In this document: piece after piece, positions 9,841 to 17,034 of the stretch
Position numbering within the stretch: position 1 is the stretch's first letter
Layout: the number at the start of each line of letters is the position of its first letter
Assembly: GCA_947495135.1 (NCBI GenBank)
Contig: CANLXN010000007.1
Location: forward strand, 1-64,000
Source: an uncultured Flavobacteriaceae bacterium
GTDB taxonomy: Bacteria; Bacteroidota; Bacteroidia; Flavobacteriales; Flavobacteriaceae
Direction of reading: 5' to 3'
DNA length: 64,000 bases
Notes under the pieces: model-generated
Told to the model about the DNA's origin: nothing
Database searches by the model: none
Seen by the model: the letters and a program-made list of their open reading frames with translations, nothing else
Made by a program: the position numbers and the translations under genes

Positions 9841-10595
9841 AGGAAACGAGTTTTAGGTTGATTTTCAACTGATTATCATGTAATAAGGTACGAAAAATAC
9901 CACTTCGTTACACCTAGTTTAACATGAGAATCAGGGATTTAGGTGATTTTATATGATTGAAATGAAATATCCGACTTCATTTTATCGATAAATTCTGCGT
10001 TTTAGAGATTTATTGGTGTAGTTCAACGAAAACATATTTGCGGTATGAAGGAAAATTTTTACAGTCTTTTTTGCAGACGTATATTTGCAGTGTTAATATA
10101 TTGGTGATTAACAGTTTAGTTGAAAATTTTATTTCATAATTATTAAAGAATATTGGTTAGTTTTTTAGAGCCTCTTTTAAAGCCTTGTGCTTTTGAGAGG
10201 CTTTTTCTATTGTATTACTTGCTTAGATGCCATCACCATCTAAAATTTGTCCTCTCAAAAAGGTGTTAAAAAGTCAACCCTCATCGTGAAATTACTATTT
10301 TGAACCTACTCTAAAATAGTTTAGAGAGTTAAAAATAGATGGTCTATAGATATATTTACACGTATATTTTTAACTGAAATGGAACTACTGCATTAGGTTC
10401 TTTAAGTTTTAGAAAACTAGCGTATTATCAAATGATTAATAGGGTAACATTCTCTTTATAATATGTTTAAATCAATTTAATCTCCCTAACCTTTTAGTCA
10501 CTTTTTCTTTATCTCCAGTTCAGACTTGCGTAACAATGCAATTTTAGTTTTAGGTGAATTAATAACAGAACCTTTTTTAACTAAAACTGAACAAA
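9841..10595. other. Long intergenic region (755 bp) with an orphan terminator
   Basis: No convincing protein gene is seen. It is AT-rich and holds a strong terminator reading rightwards (10169-10207) that has no rightward gene upstream. A TATATTTG box fitting the Bacteroidota -7 consensus lies at 10080-10087, without a good -33 partner. An imperfect palindrome CTCTAAA-atag-TTTAGAG lies at 10309-10326. The promoters of the flanking divergent genes must also lie here. A small RNA of roughly 70-130 nt ending at 10207 would explain the layout. Confidence 0.5.
10169..10207 (+). terminator. Orphan rho-independent terminator with nested hairpin
   Basis: AGCCTCT (10169-10175) pairs with AGAGGCT (10196-10202), and an inner stem AAAGC/GCTTT lies between them. 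TTTTT follows at 10202-10206. The polarity is rightward. The gene on its left runs the other way, so the transcript it ends is unknown. Confidence 0.75.
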
Positions 10596-12446
10596 ATGAA
10601 ACGTATTTTACTGTCAATTACATTTTTAATAAGTGCTTTATTCGTTAGAGCCCAAAATGAATTTCCTTCTCAATTAGTGGAAGTAGATTGGGAGGCTACG
10701 GAAGTGGTTATTCCTCCTTCACCTTTCCAATTTCAAGTCCTTTTCATTGGAGGCGAAGACATGGTACAAACAGGTGTAAATGAAGAAGTACCTGCAAAAC
10801 AATGGCATGACTTTATTGGTTTTACTCCACTTTCAGCAGAAGATTGCGTGTTGGACGAAAACGCAATAGGCTGGGTGTCGGTCAACCATGAAATGATTCT
10901 TTCCGATGATAAGATAGGAGACGGAGGAGGAATGACTACCTTTTTATTAGGTAGACAGCCTTCAAACGATGAGCTATACATAATCTCACAAGAATTAAGC
11001 GATGGACGCTCAGGCGATTTTTTCAATGTTGATTTTAGTGCAGTTGGAGAAACTGGAATGAACTGCGGTGGAATTAATTCAAATGTAGACGGACGTATTT
11101 GGACTGCCGAAGAATGGTTCCGTTCAGACAACGAAAGTATTTTTAATGGAGGCAATGGGGTGCGAGATACTACCGATTATACTATTAAATATACCGAATT
11201 TGAAATGGCAAACTTCCAGACCATTCCTAAATATAAAAACTTCAATTGGATGGTAGAAATAGATCCTCGCACTGCAAAAGCCGTTCGCAAACAATACAAT
11301 TGGGGACGCCAGCCTTTTGAAGGAGGAACTGTTGCCGAGGATAACAAGACAGTTTATATGGGAGCAGATGCCACTCCAGGCTTCTTTACCAAGTTTGTAG
11401 CCGATGTAGAAGGGGATTTTACCGAGGGGACAACTTATGTCTACAAACACGACGCTGCGGGAGATCCTTGGGTAGAGATCGATAATTCTGATTTTTCTAA
11501 AATGCTTGAGTTTAAAGCAGAGGCAGTGGCCGTAAACGCCACAATGTTTAATAGATTAGAGTGGGTAACAACCAATAAAAATAATGGTAAAATTTACATG
11601 ACAGAAACAGGTCGTGACAACCCATCCGATAGTTGGGAAGACGAAGCTGCAGAAGGTGGCGTATATGCTCCACATCATATTCAAAGAGCCATGGATCAAG
11701 GAGCCACAGGGCCGGATGACGAAAACTATTGGGATTACTACGGAAGAGTCCTTGAGTATGATCCCGCCACTGGAGAAGTAACAATTTACCTTGAAGGGGG
11801 ACCTTATTTTGAAGAGAGTCCTGCTTTAGGTGACTACCCGTCAAAACATCTTTCCAACCCCGATGGTCTTAATATGCTCTATGTGAATGTAGCAGGAGAA
11901 GACAAAACTTATATGCTTATTAATGAAGATTTGAACGGAACTTCTTATGGACGTACCCCTCTTGAATATCCGGATGACAGAATGTGCGAAATGTACATCT
12001 TGGATATGGAAACGGAAAACCCAACAGTTGACGATATTATTCGTCTTACTCAAACTCCAAGAGGTGCCGAAATAACAGGAGCTTGTGCTACCAAGGATGG
12101 GAAGTCGGTTTTAGTGAATTCTCAACACCCAGACGGAGCCAATCCTTTTCCGTATAACAATTCACTTACGTTTGCAATTACTGGATTCGACGATTCTGGT
12201 GCAATAGAGACCCTTTCAGCACCCGATTTTCAGGATGCTCCCGCAGATAGCTTTATGATCTATCCAAATCCAACAGAACGCATTGTTTACTTTAACAAAG
12301 TAACAGATATTGCCCTTTATGATACTTCTGGAAAACGTGTGAAAGTTTACCGAAATGTAAAATCAATCGATATTACGGGGTTAACAACAGGTGTTTACCT
12401 TCTTAAAAACAAGGAAGGAGATGCAAAAAAATTGATAGTTAAGTAA
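10596..12446 (+). CDS. PhoX-like (DUF839) phosphatase with T9SS type A signal
   Basis: The protein has 616 residues: a Sec signal peptide (ending near LFVRAQ), a DUF839/PhoX-like propeller body, and a C-terminal type A sorting domain starting near FMIYPNPTERIVYF and ending TGVYLLKNKEGDAKKLIVK. Body motifs include GWVSVNHEMI near the start, NWGRQPFEGGTVAEDNKTVY and NKIYMTETGRDNP-like strands, as expected for PhoX enzymes, which hydrolyse phosphomonoesters using iron and calcium. Secretion through the T9SS fits an extracellular or surface enzyme for acquiring phosphate. Substrate and metals are inferred from the family. A strong terminator follows 12 bp after the stop. Confidence 0.8.
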   Translation: MKRILLSITFLISALFVRAQNEFPSQLVEVDWEATEVVIPPSPFQFQVLFIGGEDMVQTGVNEEVPAKQWHDFIGFTPLSAEDCVLDENAIGWVSVNHEMILSDDKIGDGGGMTTFLLGRQPSNDELYIISQELSDGRSGDFFNVDFSAVGETGMNCGGINSNVDGRIWTAEEWFRSDNESIFNGGNGVRDTTDYTIKYTEFEMANFQTIPKYKNFNWMVEIDPRTAKAVRKQYNWGRQPFEGGTVAEDNKTVYMGADATPGFFTKFVADVEGDFTEGTTYVYKHDAAGDPWVEIDNSDFSKMLEFKAEAVAVNATMFNRLEWVTTNKNNGKIYMTETGRDNPSDSWEDEAAEGGVYAPHHIQRAMDQGATGPDDENYWDYYGRVLEYDPATGEVTIYLEGGPYFEESPALGDYPSKHLSNPDGLNMLYVNVAGEDKTYMLINEDLNGTSYGRTPLEYPDDRMCEMYILDMETENPTVDDIIRLTQTPRGAEITGACATKDGKSVLVNSQHPDGANPFPYNNSLTFAITGFDDSGAIETLSAPDFQDAPADSFMIYPNPTERIVYFNKVTDIALYDTSGKRVKVYRNVKSIDITGLTTGVYLLKNKEGDAKKLIVK

Positions 12447-12458
12447 TTTTTATGAACA

Positions 12459-12495
12459 GGAACCGGATTAACTTTTGAAGAATCCGGTTCCTTTT
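12459..12495 (+). terminator. Strong terminator after the PhoX-like gene
   Basis: GGAACCGGATT (12459-12469) and AATCCGGTTCC (12481-12491) form a perfect 11-bp stem with an 11-nt loop, followed by TTTT. It ends only 16 bp before the next start codon, which leaves little room for a promoter of the peroxidase gene. Confidence 0.92.
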
Positions 12496-12511
12496 AATAT
12501 TTCTTTTTATC

Positions 12512-14458
12512 ATGAAAACAGATAACATACTCATCTTTGGAAGCCTATTGTTCACCTTTCTTGCTATTTTCGGTAGTCGTCCATCAAGCCAATCCTCATA
12601 CTATACCAATAAGGCTATTGGTGATATCAACAGAAAATTTCAACAAGATTTGGCTCTATTTACCGAGTCTACTGCTCACTTCTATGAAATTGTAGAAGAA
12701 TTTAGGCAAGGAAAATCTGGGAAGAAAAGAATGACTTCGGCTTATAACAACTTAAGACGGTCTTTTAAACAGATTGAATTTATTGTAGAGTATCTAGACA
12801 GTGAGGCATTTAATAAGACGCTCAATGGTGCTCCTTTACCAAAATTAGAGCAAAAAGTAGCGGATCTAACAATTTTAGAGCCAAAAGGACTGCAAGTAAT
12901 TGACGAATTGATGGGAGGAGATTTAGAAGAAAAGGATAGGGGTGATCTTAGCGAGATCGCTTCAAAATTAATGCAAGATACAAGGAAAATAGAGCGCTAT
13001 CTAGCCTTGAGAACTATAACCGACAGACAATTTTTTGAAGCTGCTCGGCTGGCCGTGATTCGTATGGCAACTTTAGGGGTTACTGGTTTCGATACACCAG
13101 GCACTAAGCAGGGCATACTGGATGTCTATACTGTTCTTTCAACCCAACAAGTCTATTTTGAATTATATGAGCCTGAATTAAAACAGGTTGGCAAAACGGA
13201 ATGTCTCCAACGTTTCAAACAAGTTGTTCAGATAGGTATGAAAAGAGCAAAAGATGAAGACTTTGATACGTTTAACCGACTCAAATTTACAAAAGAAGTA
13301 GTCAATCCGCTTTACGCACTAATTAAGGAGATTCACCTTGGATTGGATTATGAAACCATTGATGAGGTTTCTAGATTCCCTTTGGCTTTTAACTATATGT
13401 CGGATCATATTTTTGAAAAGGACTTTTTGAATAAATTTTACTTCGTAAGTATTCCAGAAGACGAACATTTTGATAGCATTGAAGCTTTAGGAAAACTCCT
13501 TTTTTATGATCCAGTATTGTCGAAAAATAATGATATGGCATGTGCCACTTGTCATTCTCCAGATAAAGCCTTTACAGATGGGTTAGTTACCAGCAAATCG
13601 AACAGTGGTAAAGATTTGAAGCGTAATGCTCAAACCCTTAATTATGCAGGATATTCTTCAGCTTTTTTTCATGACCTCGGGACCAAACGTCTGGAAGATC
13701 AATTTGAACATGTGGTTTTAAGTAAAGATGAATTCAACTCTTCTTATGCTGAAATTTTAAAAAAATTAATGGGGAGCAAAACCTATACTACTCTATTTAA
13801 AAATGCCTTTCCTAATCAGGTTGAAACTATTGCATCTAATAATGTAGATTACGCCTTGGCTGCTTATGTGATGAAGCTCTCTTCTTTTGACAATCCTGTA
13901 GATCTATATTTTCAAGGATTAAAGACGAGTTTGCCAATTGAAGTGGAACGTGGATATAATTTGTTTACAGGAAAAGCTAATTGTGCAACTTGTCACTTTA
14001 CACCCCTTTATTCCGGTTTGGTTCCACCTTTATTTACAGAAACTGAAGCTGAGGTTTTGGGTGTTCCGAACTTTAAAACAGAACCTTGGGTCTTGGATGA
14101 TGACTTAGGTAGACTGGGCAATGGAGTAACTCAGGAAGTGGCTTATTTCTATGAGGCCGCATTTAAAACACCAACGATTAGAAACATAGATATAACAGCT
14201 CCTTACATGCATAATGGTGTTTTTGAGTCGTTAGAGGAAGTAATGGATTTTTACAATAAAGGTGGAGGAGTTGGTCTTGGAATAAAGTTGGATCACCAGA
14301 CCTTATCATCAGATCCGCTTAATTTAACCGAAACCGAAGTTGCAGATATAATAACATTTATGAAGCATTTAACCGATAAGACTATTTTTGAGGCACCTTC
14401 TTCTCTGCCTAAGGATTTCGAACAACCTTTTCTGAATACGCGTAATTTGGTAAAATAA
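12512..14458 (+). CDS. Di-haem cytochrome c peroxidase (CCP/MauG family) with N-terminal extension
   Basis: The protein has 648 residues with a hydrophobic N-terminus (signal or anchor, about 1-22). Residues about 25-310 are a helical extension without an obvious known domain. The C-terminal half holds two CATCH haem-binding motifs, C344-H348 and C491-H495, in the context expected of bacterial cytochrome c peroxidases (LLFYDPVLSKNNDMACATCH; later TPTIRNIDITAPYMHNGVFE). The usual enzyme reduces peroxide in the periplasm, while MauG relatives oxidise other substrates. The long N-terminal helical region is typical of the larger Bacteroidota form. Expression may depend on read-through of the terminator just upstream. 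Confidence 0.88.
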   Translation: MKTDNILIFGSLLFTFLAIFGSRPSSQSSYYTNKAIGDINRKFQQDLALFTESTAHFYEIVEEFRQGKSGKKRMTSAYNNLRRSFKQIEFIVEYLDSEAFNKTLNGAPLPKLEQKVADLTILEPKGLQVIDELMGGDLEEKDRGDLSEIASKLMQDTRKIERYLALRTITDRQFFEAARLAVIRMATLGVTGFDTPGTKQGILDVYTVLSTQQVYFELYEPELKQVGKTECLQRFKQVVQIGMKRAKDEDFDTFNRLKFTKEVVNPLYALIKEIHLGLDYETIDEVSRFPLAFNYMSDHIFEKDFLNKFYFVSIPEDEHFDSIEALGKLLFYDPVLSKNNDMACATCHSPDKAFTDGLVTSKSNSGKDLKRNAQTLNYAGYSSAFFHDLGTKRLEDQFEHVVLSKDEFNSSYAEILKKLMGSKTYTTLFKNAFPNQVETIASNNVDYALAAYVMKLSSFDNPVDLYFQGLKTSLPIEVERGYNLFTGKANCATCHFTPLYSGLVPPLFTETEAEVLGVPNFKTEPWVLDDDLGRLGNGVTQEVAYFYEAAFKTPTIRNIDITAPYMHNGVFESLEEVMDFYNKGGGVGLGIKLDHQTLSSDPLNLTETEVADIITFMKHLTDKTIFEAPSSLPKDFEQPFLNTRNLVK

Positions 14459-14484
14459 TAGATCACTCACCTCATCCTTTTAAC

Positions 14485-14518
14485 GTCCTTTTGGAAGTTC
14501 TTCTGAAAGGTCTTTTTT
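14485..14518 (+). terminator. Probable terminator after the peroxidase gene
   Basis: GTCCTTT pairs with AAAGGTC with one internal mismatch, and six T follow (14513-14518). The stem is weak but the T-run is good. The next promoter's -7 box overlaps the end of the T-run. Confidence 0.5.
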
Positions 14519-14525
14519 ATTTTTG
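14490..14525 (+). promoter_or_regulatory. Candidate promoter of the nitroreductase gene
   Basis: TATTTTTG at 14518-14525 fits the Bacteroidota -7 consensus TANNTTTG. A TTTG at 14490-14493 could be the -33 element, with a spacer of 24 nt, slightly long. The start codon is 17 bp after the -7 box, implying a very short leader. Confidence 0.4.
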
Positions 14526-14542
14526 TACTTCTAAAGAAACGT

Positions 14543-15106
14543 ATGTCTATGATTGCAGAATTAATTAAATCCCGAAGAGCGGTTTTTCCAGCACAATATA
14601 ACGGTGAGCACATTTCCGAAGCATCGTTAAAGCAAATCCTTGAAAGTGCAAATTGGGCACCTACCCATCGAAGAACAGAGCCATGGCGATTTAAGGTCTT
14701 CTATTCGGAAGAATCGCGGAATGAGTTAAGTAGCTTTCTTGGTGAAACCTACAGGACCACAGCTGTGAAAATTTCCGAAGTAAAATATAGAAAAGTGATG
14801 GAGAAGCCAAAGCAATCTGCTTGCGTTATTGCCATCTGTATGCAACGAGATCCTATGGAAACGGTTCCAGAATGGGAAGAAGTTGCAGCTACGGCTATGG
14901 CGGTACAGAATATGTGGCTCACCGCTCATGAGCTAAAAATTGGAATGTATTGGAGCTCTCCTTCACTCAAAGATCATCTACATAAACATATTTCACTTGC
15001 AGAGGGTGAAACCTGCCTTGGATTTATTTACATGGGTAAATACGACGGACCACTTCCAGCAGGAGTTCGAAATGGGAATATGGAGGACAAGACATCTTGG
15101 TTTTAG
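14543..15106 (+). CDS. Nitroreductase family protein
   Basis: The protein has 187 residues and is a compact flavin nitroreductase. The N-terminal IKSRRAVFPAQY segment and the NWAPTHRRTEPWRFKVF motif form the FMN-binding site of this family, and the C-terminal part contains AVQNMWLTAHELKIGMYW and a final GFIYMGKYDG strand. Family members reduce nitro groups, quinones or related substrates with NAD(P)H as dimers. The physiological substrate cannot be told from sequence. It resembles the short YdjA-type forms. A promoter-like box lies just upstream, and the gene is convergent with the anti-sigma gene 13 bp away. Confidence 0.88.
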   Translation: MSMIAELIKSRRAVFPAQYNGEHISEASLKQILESANWAPTHRRTEPWRFKVFYSEESRNELSSFLGETYRTTAVKISEVKYRKVMEKPKQSACVIAICMQRDPMETVPEWEEVAATAMAVQNMWLTAHELKIGMYWSSPSLKDHLHKHISLAEGETCLGFIYMGKYDGPLPAGVRNGNMEDKTSWF

Positions 15107-15119
15107 TGAGTTACTAGTC

Positions 15120-15926
15120 TTAATCCATGTTATTTAGGATTTCTTTTGCTTCTTTAAATCGGAAGTTGTTTTCTTTTAAAGTAACCAGTTCCAGCATCTT
15201 TTTGGCATCGTCTTTATTGTTTTGCTTAAGATAAGTGAGGGCGCTGTACCAATAGCCTTTATGGTAATCTATAGAAGTGCTCTCAGAAAGGGTTTTGAAG
15301 GTTTCGAGGGCTTGATCAAAATTATTCTGTTCTAGATGAGAAATACCTAAATATAGCAACAGTGTGCTATTTTCGTCGCCTTCGGTATCTAAAAGTAATT
15401 GGCTCGCCCAAATGGTGCTGTCGTATTTTTTTTCCTGAAATGTTCTTTCAACTGTGAGCAGTAGATCTTGAGGAATATCACCTTTGGTAGTCATTGAAGG
15501 TAGTTCGCTCCAAGAGTTATGTTGTTCAAATATGGAAGAGGGATCGCTGGATTTTGGCATTGCCACATAAAGTAAAACTATTAGTATAGCTGCCACTGCT
15601 CCTAAATACTTGTAGTTAAGTTTAAATACTTTAGGAGTTGGATCACTTTTGAAATGATGTATTTCAAATTTTCTAATCTTTTCAGAAAATTCTTGTATTT
15701 CTTTTCCTTCAAATTTTTGAGATGCCTCCGCGTAATCTTCTTTGCCATGTACCGTATCCATCCATTCGTCACGCCCTACATGATCTATTCGCTCGTAGAT
15801 TTCAATAAATTCTTGGAATTTAGAAGAGGTAGCTATTTCTTTTTCAAAAGATAGCTTCTCTTCGTTGTCCATGAGGTCCAACAAATAGCGCTCTAATTTT
15901 TCTAACTCTTGTTCATTCAAATCCAT
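15120..15926 (-). CDS. Membrane anti-sigma-like protein with periplasmic TPR domain
   Basis: The protein has 268 residues. The N-terminal cytoplasmic part (1-105) is acidic and helical, starting MDLNEQELEKLERYLLDLMD, like zinc-free anti-sigma N-domains. One transmembrane helix lies at about 108-123 (YLGAVAAILIVLLYVAM). Residues about 150-268 form TPR-type helices (STLLLYLGISHLEQNNFDQA) predicted outside the membrane. It lies 3 bp after the sigma factor gene in the same operon. I infer that it holds the sigma factor at the membrane and releases it on an envelope signal sensed by the TPR region. Proof of the anti-sigma role would need interaction data. Confidence 0.75.
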   Translation of the reverse strand: MDLNEQELEKLERYLLDLMDNEEKLSFEKEIATSSKFQEFIEIYERIDHVGRDEWMDTVHGKEDYAEASQKFEGKEIQEFSEKIRKFEIHHFKSDPTPKVFKLNYKYLGAVAAILIVLLYVAMPKSSDPSSIFEQHNSWSELPSMTTKGDIPQDLLLTVERTFQEKKYDSTIWASQLLLDTEGDENSTLLLYLGISHLEQNNFDQALETFKTLSESTSIDYHKGYWYSALTYLKQNNKDDAKKMLELVTLKENNFRFKEAKEILNNMD

Positions 15927-15929
15927 CTT

Positions 15930-16481
15930 TCAATTTTTGAGGCGTTTATAGCGCTCATCTTTTTTAATTAGTTGTACAAGTTTGGTTTTGCACTTAAAAA
16001 CGCGTTGTCTCGCCACGGTCTGAGAGGAGTATCCGTATGTTTTTACAATTGCATCATAACCAACTTTATCGAAGACAAGCTTGAGAATTTCTTGGCATTG
16101 CTGGGATATTTTTTTCAACATTTCCTTGTATAAACTCCATTGTTCCTCTTCGATAAAAAACGAACCCATATCTATGGATTCACTTACAAGAGGCAAACCA
16201 TCTATATTTGTTACCCTAGTTTTTCCACTTTCTCGCTTCCAAAGGTTTTTACATACAGTAACTAGATAACTTTCAAAGTGTTGAATATTTAAAGAGTTCT
16301 CTTTTAATTTAACATAGAGATGAAGCAAAGAGTTGTGGAAAACGTCTTCTGCATCTTTTTTAGACCCGTTTCTACTTAAAATATATCGCTCTACATACGG
16401 ATAGGTTTTAGCATAGATAACTTTCATTGTCTGAGGCTCTCCTGTTAAAAATGCTTGAATAAACTCTTTGTTATTATTCAT
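15930..16481 (-). CDS. ECF-type sigma-70 family RNA polymerase sigma factor
   Basis: The ATG at 16481 gives 183 residues; an upstream TTG would add 19 residues with no domain match. Region 2 is seen in FIQAFLTGEPQTMKVIYAKTY and NGSKKDAEDVFHNSLLHLYV; region 4 is a helix-turn-helix near VGYDAIVKTYGYSSQTVARQ. It is followed 3 bp later by a membrane anti-sigma-like gene. The pair is divergent from a block of exported proteins (16633-23691). That block is the natural candidate regulon, though this is inference. The ECF promoter it reads cannot be named from sequence. Confidence 0.85.
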   Translation of the reverse strand: MNNNKEFIQAFLTGEPQTMKVIYAKTYPYVERYILSRNGSKKDAEDVFHNSLLHLYVKLKENSLNIQHFESYLVTVCKNLWKRESGKTRVTNIDGLPLVSESIDMGSFFIEEEQWSLYKEMLKKISQQCQEILKLVFDKVGYDAIVKTYGYSSQTVARQRVFKCKTKLVQLIKKDERYKRLKN

Positions 16482-16551
16482 AAAACTCGCAACTATTTGA
16501 AGGGTCTTCGAAATTAATTGAAATAATTGGGGTAACAAAATTGAAGCCTAG

Positions 16552-16614
16552 CCTCTTACTTGTGAATTGATTCAATTAAAGGCGGAATCTGAAAAGCCTA
16601 AAAAGAGTAAGAGG
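16552..16614. promoter_or_regulatory. Long inverted repeat in the sigma-factor divergent region
   Basis: CCTCTTACT (16552-16560) and AGTAAGAGG (16606-16614) are perfect 9-bp arms 45 bp apart. Between them lies a second dyad, TGAAT-tg-ATTCA (16563-16574). The element sits between the sigma start (16481) and the divergent ATG at 16633. It could be a double operator for both directions. A terminator role is unlikely because no T-run follows. Confidence 0.4.
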
Positions 16615-16632
16615 TAAATCAAATTATATATT

Positions 16633-17034
16633 ATGAAAAGACAACAAATTACATTAGCTCTGGCAGCTTGTTTCTTTCTGTTTTCTTTTTCTACGGTTTT
16701 TGGCCAAGAAAAGAATAACAAAGTGAAACTGCTACCCGTGAACACACAATTTGAAATTGATTTTTCACAAGTAGAATCGCAAAAAGTATCGAATGGTTAT
16801 ACAATGGACATTTCTGCACTGAATTTTAATTCTCCAGACGTTCTGGAAAGGTTTTGTGAACTGTTTTCCTTCGATTTTCACAAGCTAAATGGAGATTTTG
16901 AAACTCAAACCATTTCTATTGAGTTAGATCAGAAAACGATTAAGGAAAGAGGGTATTCTATGCGTTCCATAGAGACTCATTTTCTTGAGTTCTCACCAAG
17001 AATGCAATACACATTTAATAAACTTAATATTTAA
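16633..17034 (+). CDS. Small exported protein of unknown function
   Basis: The protein has 133 residues with a clear signal peptide (MKRQQITLALAACFFLFSFS to FGQ). The mature part of about 108 residues alternates short strands and helices (FEIDFSQVESQKVSNGYTMD; SPDVLERFCELFSFDFHKLN) and matches no family I recognise. It is the first gene facing the sigma/anti-sigma pair, and its stop codon overlaps the next start (TAATG), so the two are translationally coupled. It may be a secretion or folding helper for the large T9SS protein downstream, or the envelope signal for the anti-sigma protein. Both are guesses. Confidence 0.7.
   Translation: MKRQQITLALAACFFLFSFSTVFGQEKNNKVKLLPVNTQFEIDFSQVESQKVSNGYTMDISALNFNSPDVLERFCELFSFDFHKLNGDFETQTISIELDQKTIKERGYSMRSIETHFLEFSPRMQYTFNKLNI

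Noticed and set aside
10045-10107. 20-residue ORF in the long intergenic region
   Set aside because: Too short, overlaps the TATATTTG box, and has no supporting context.
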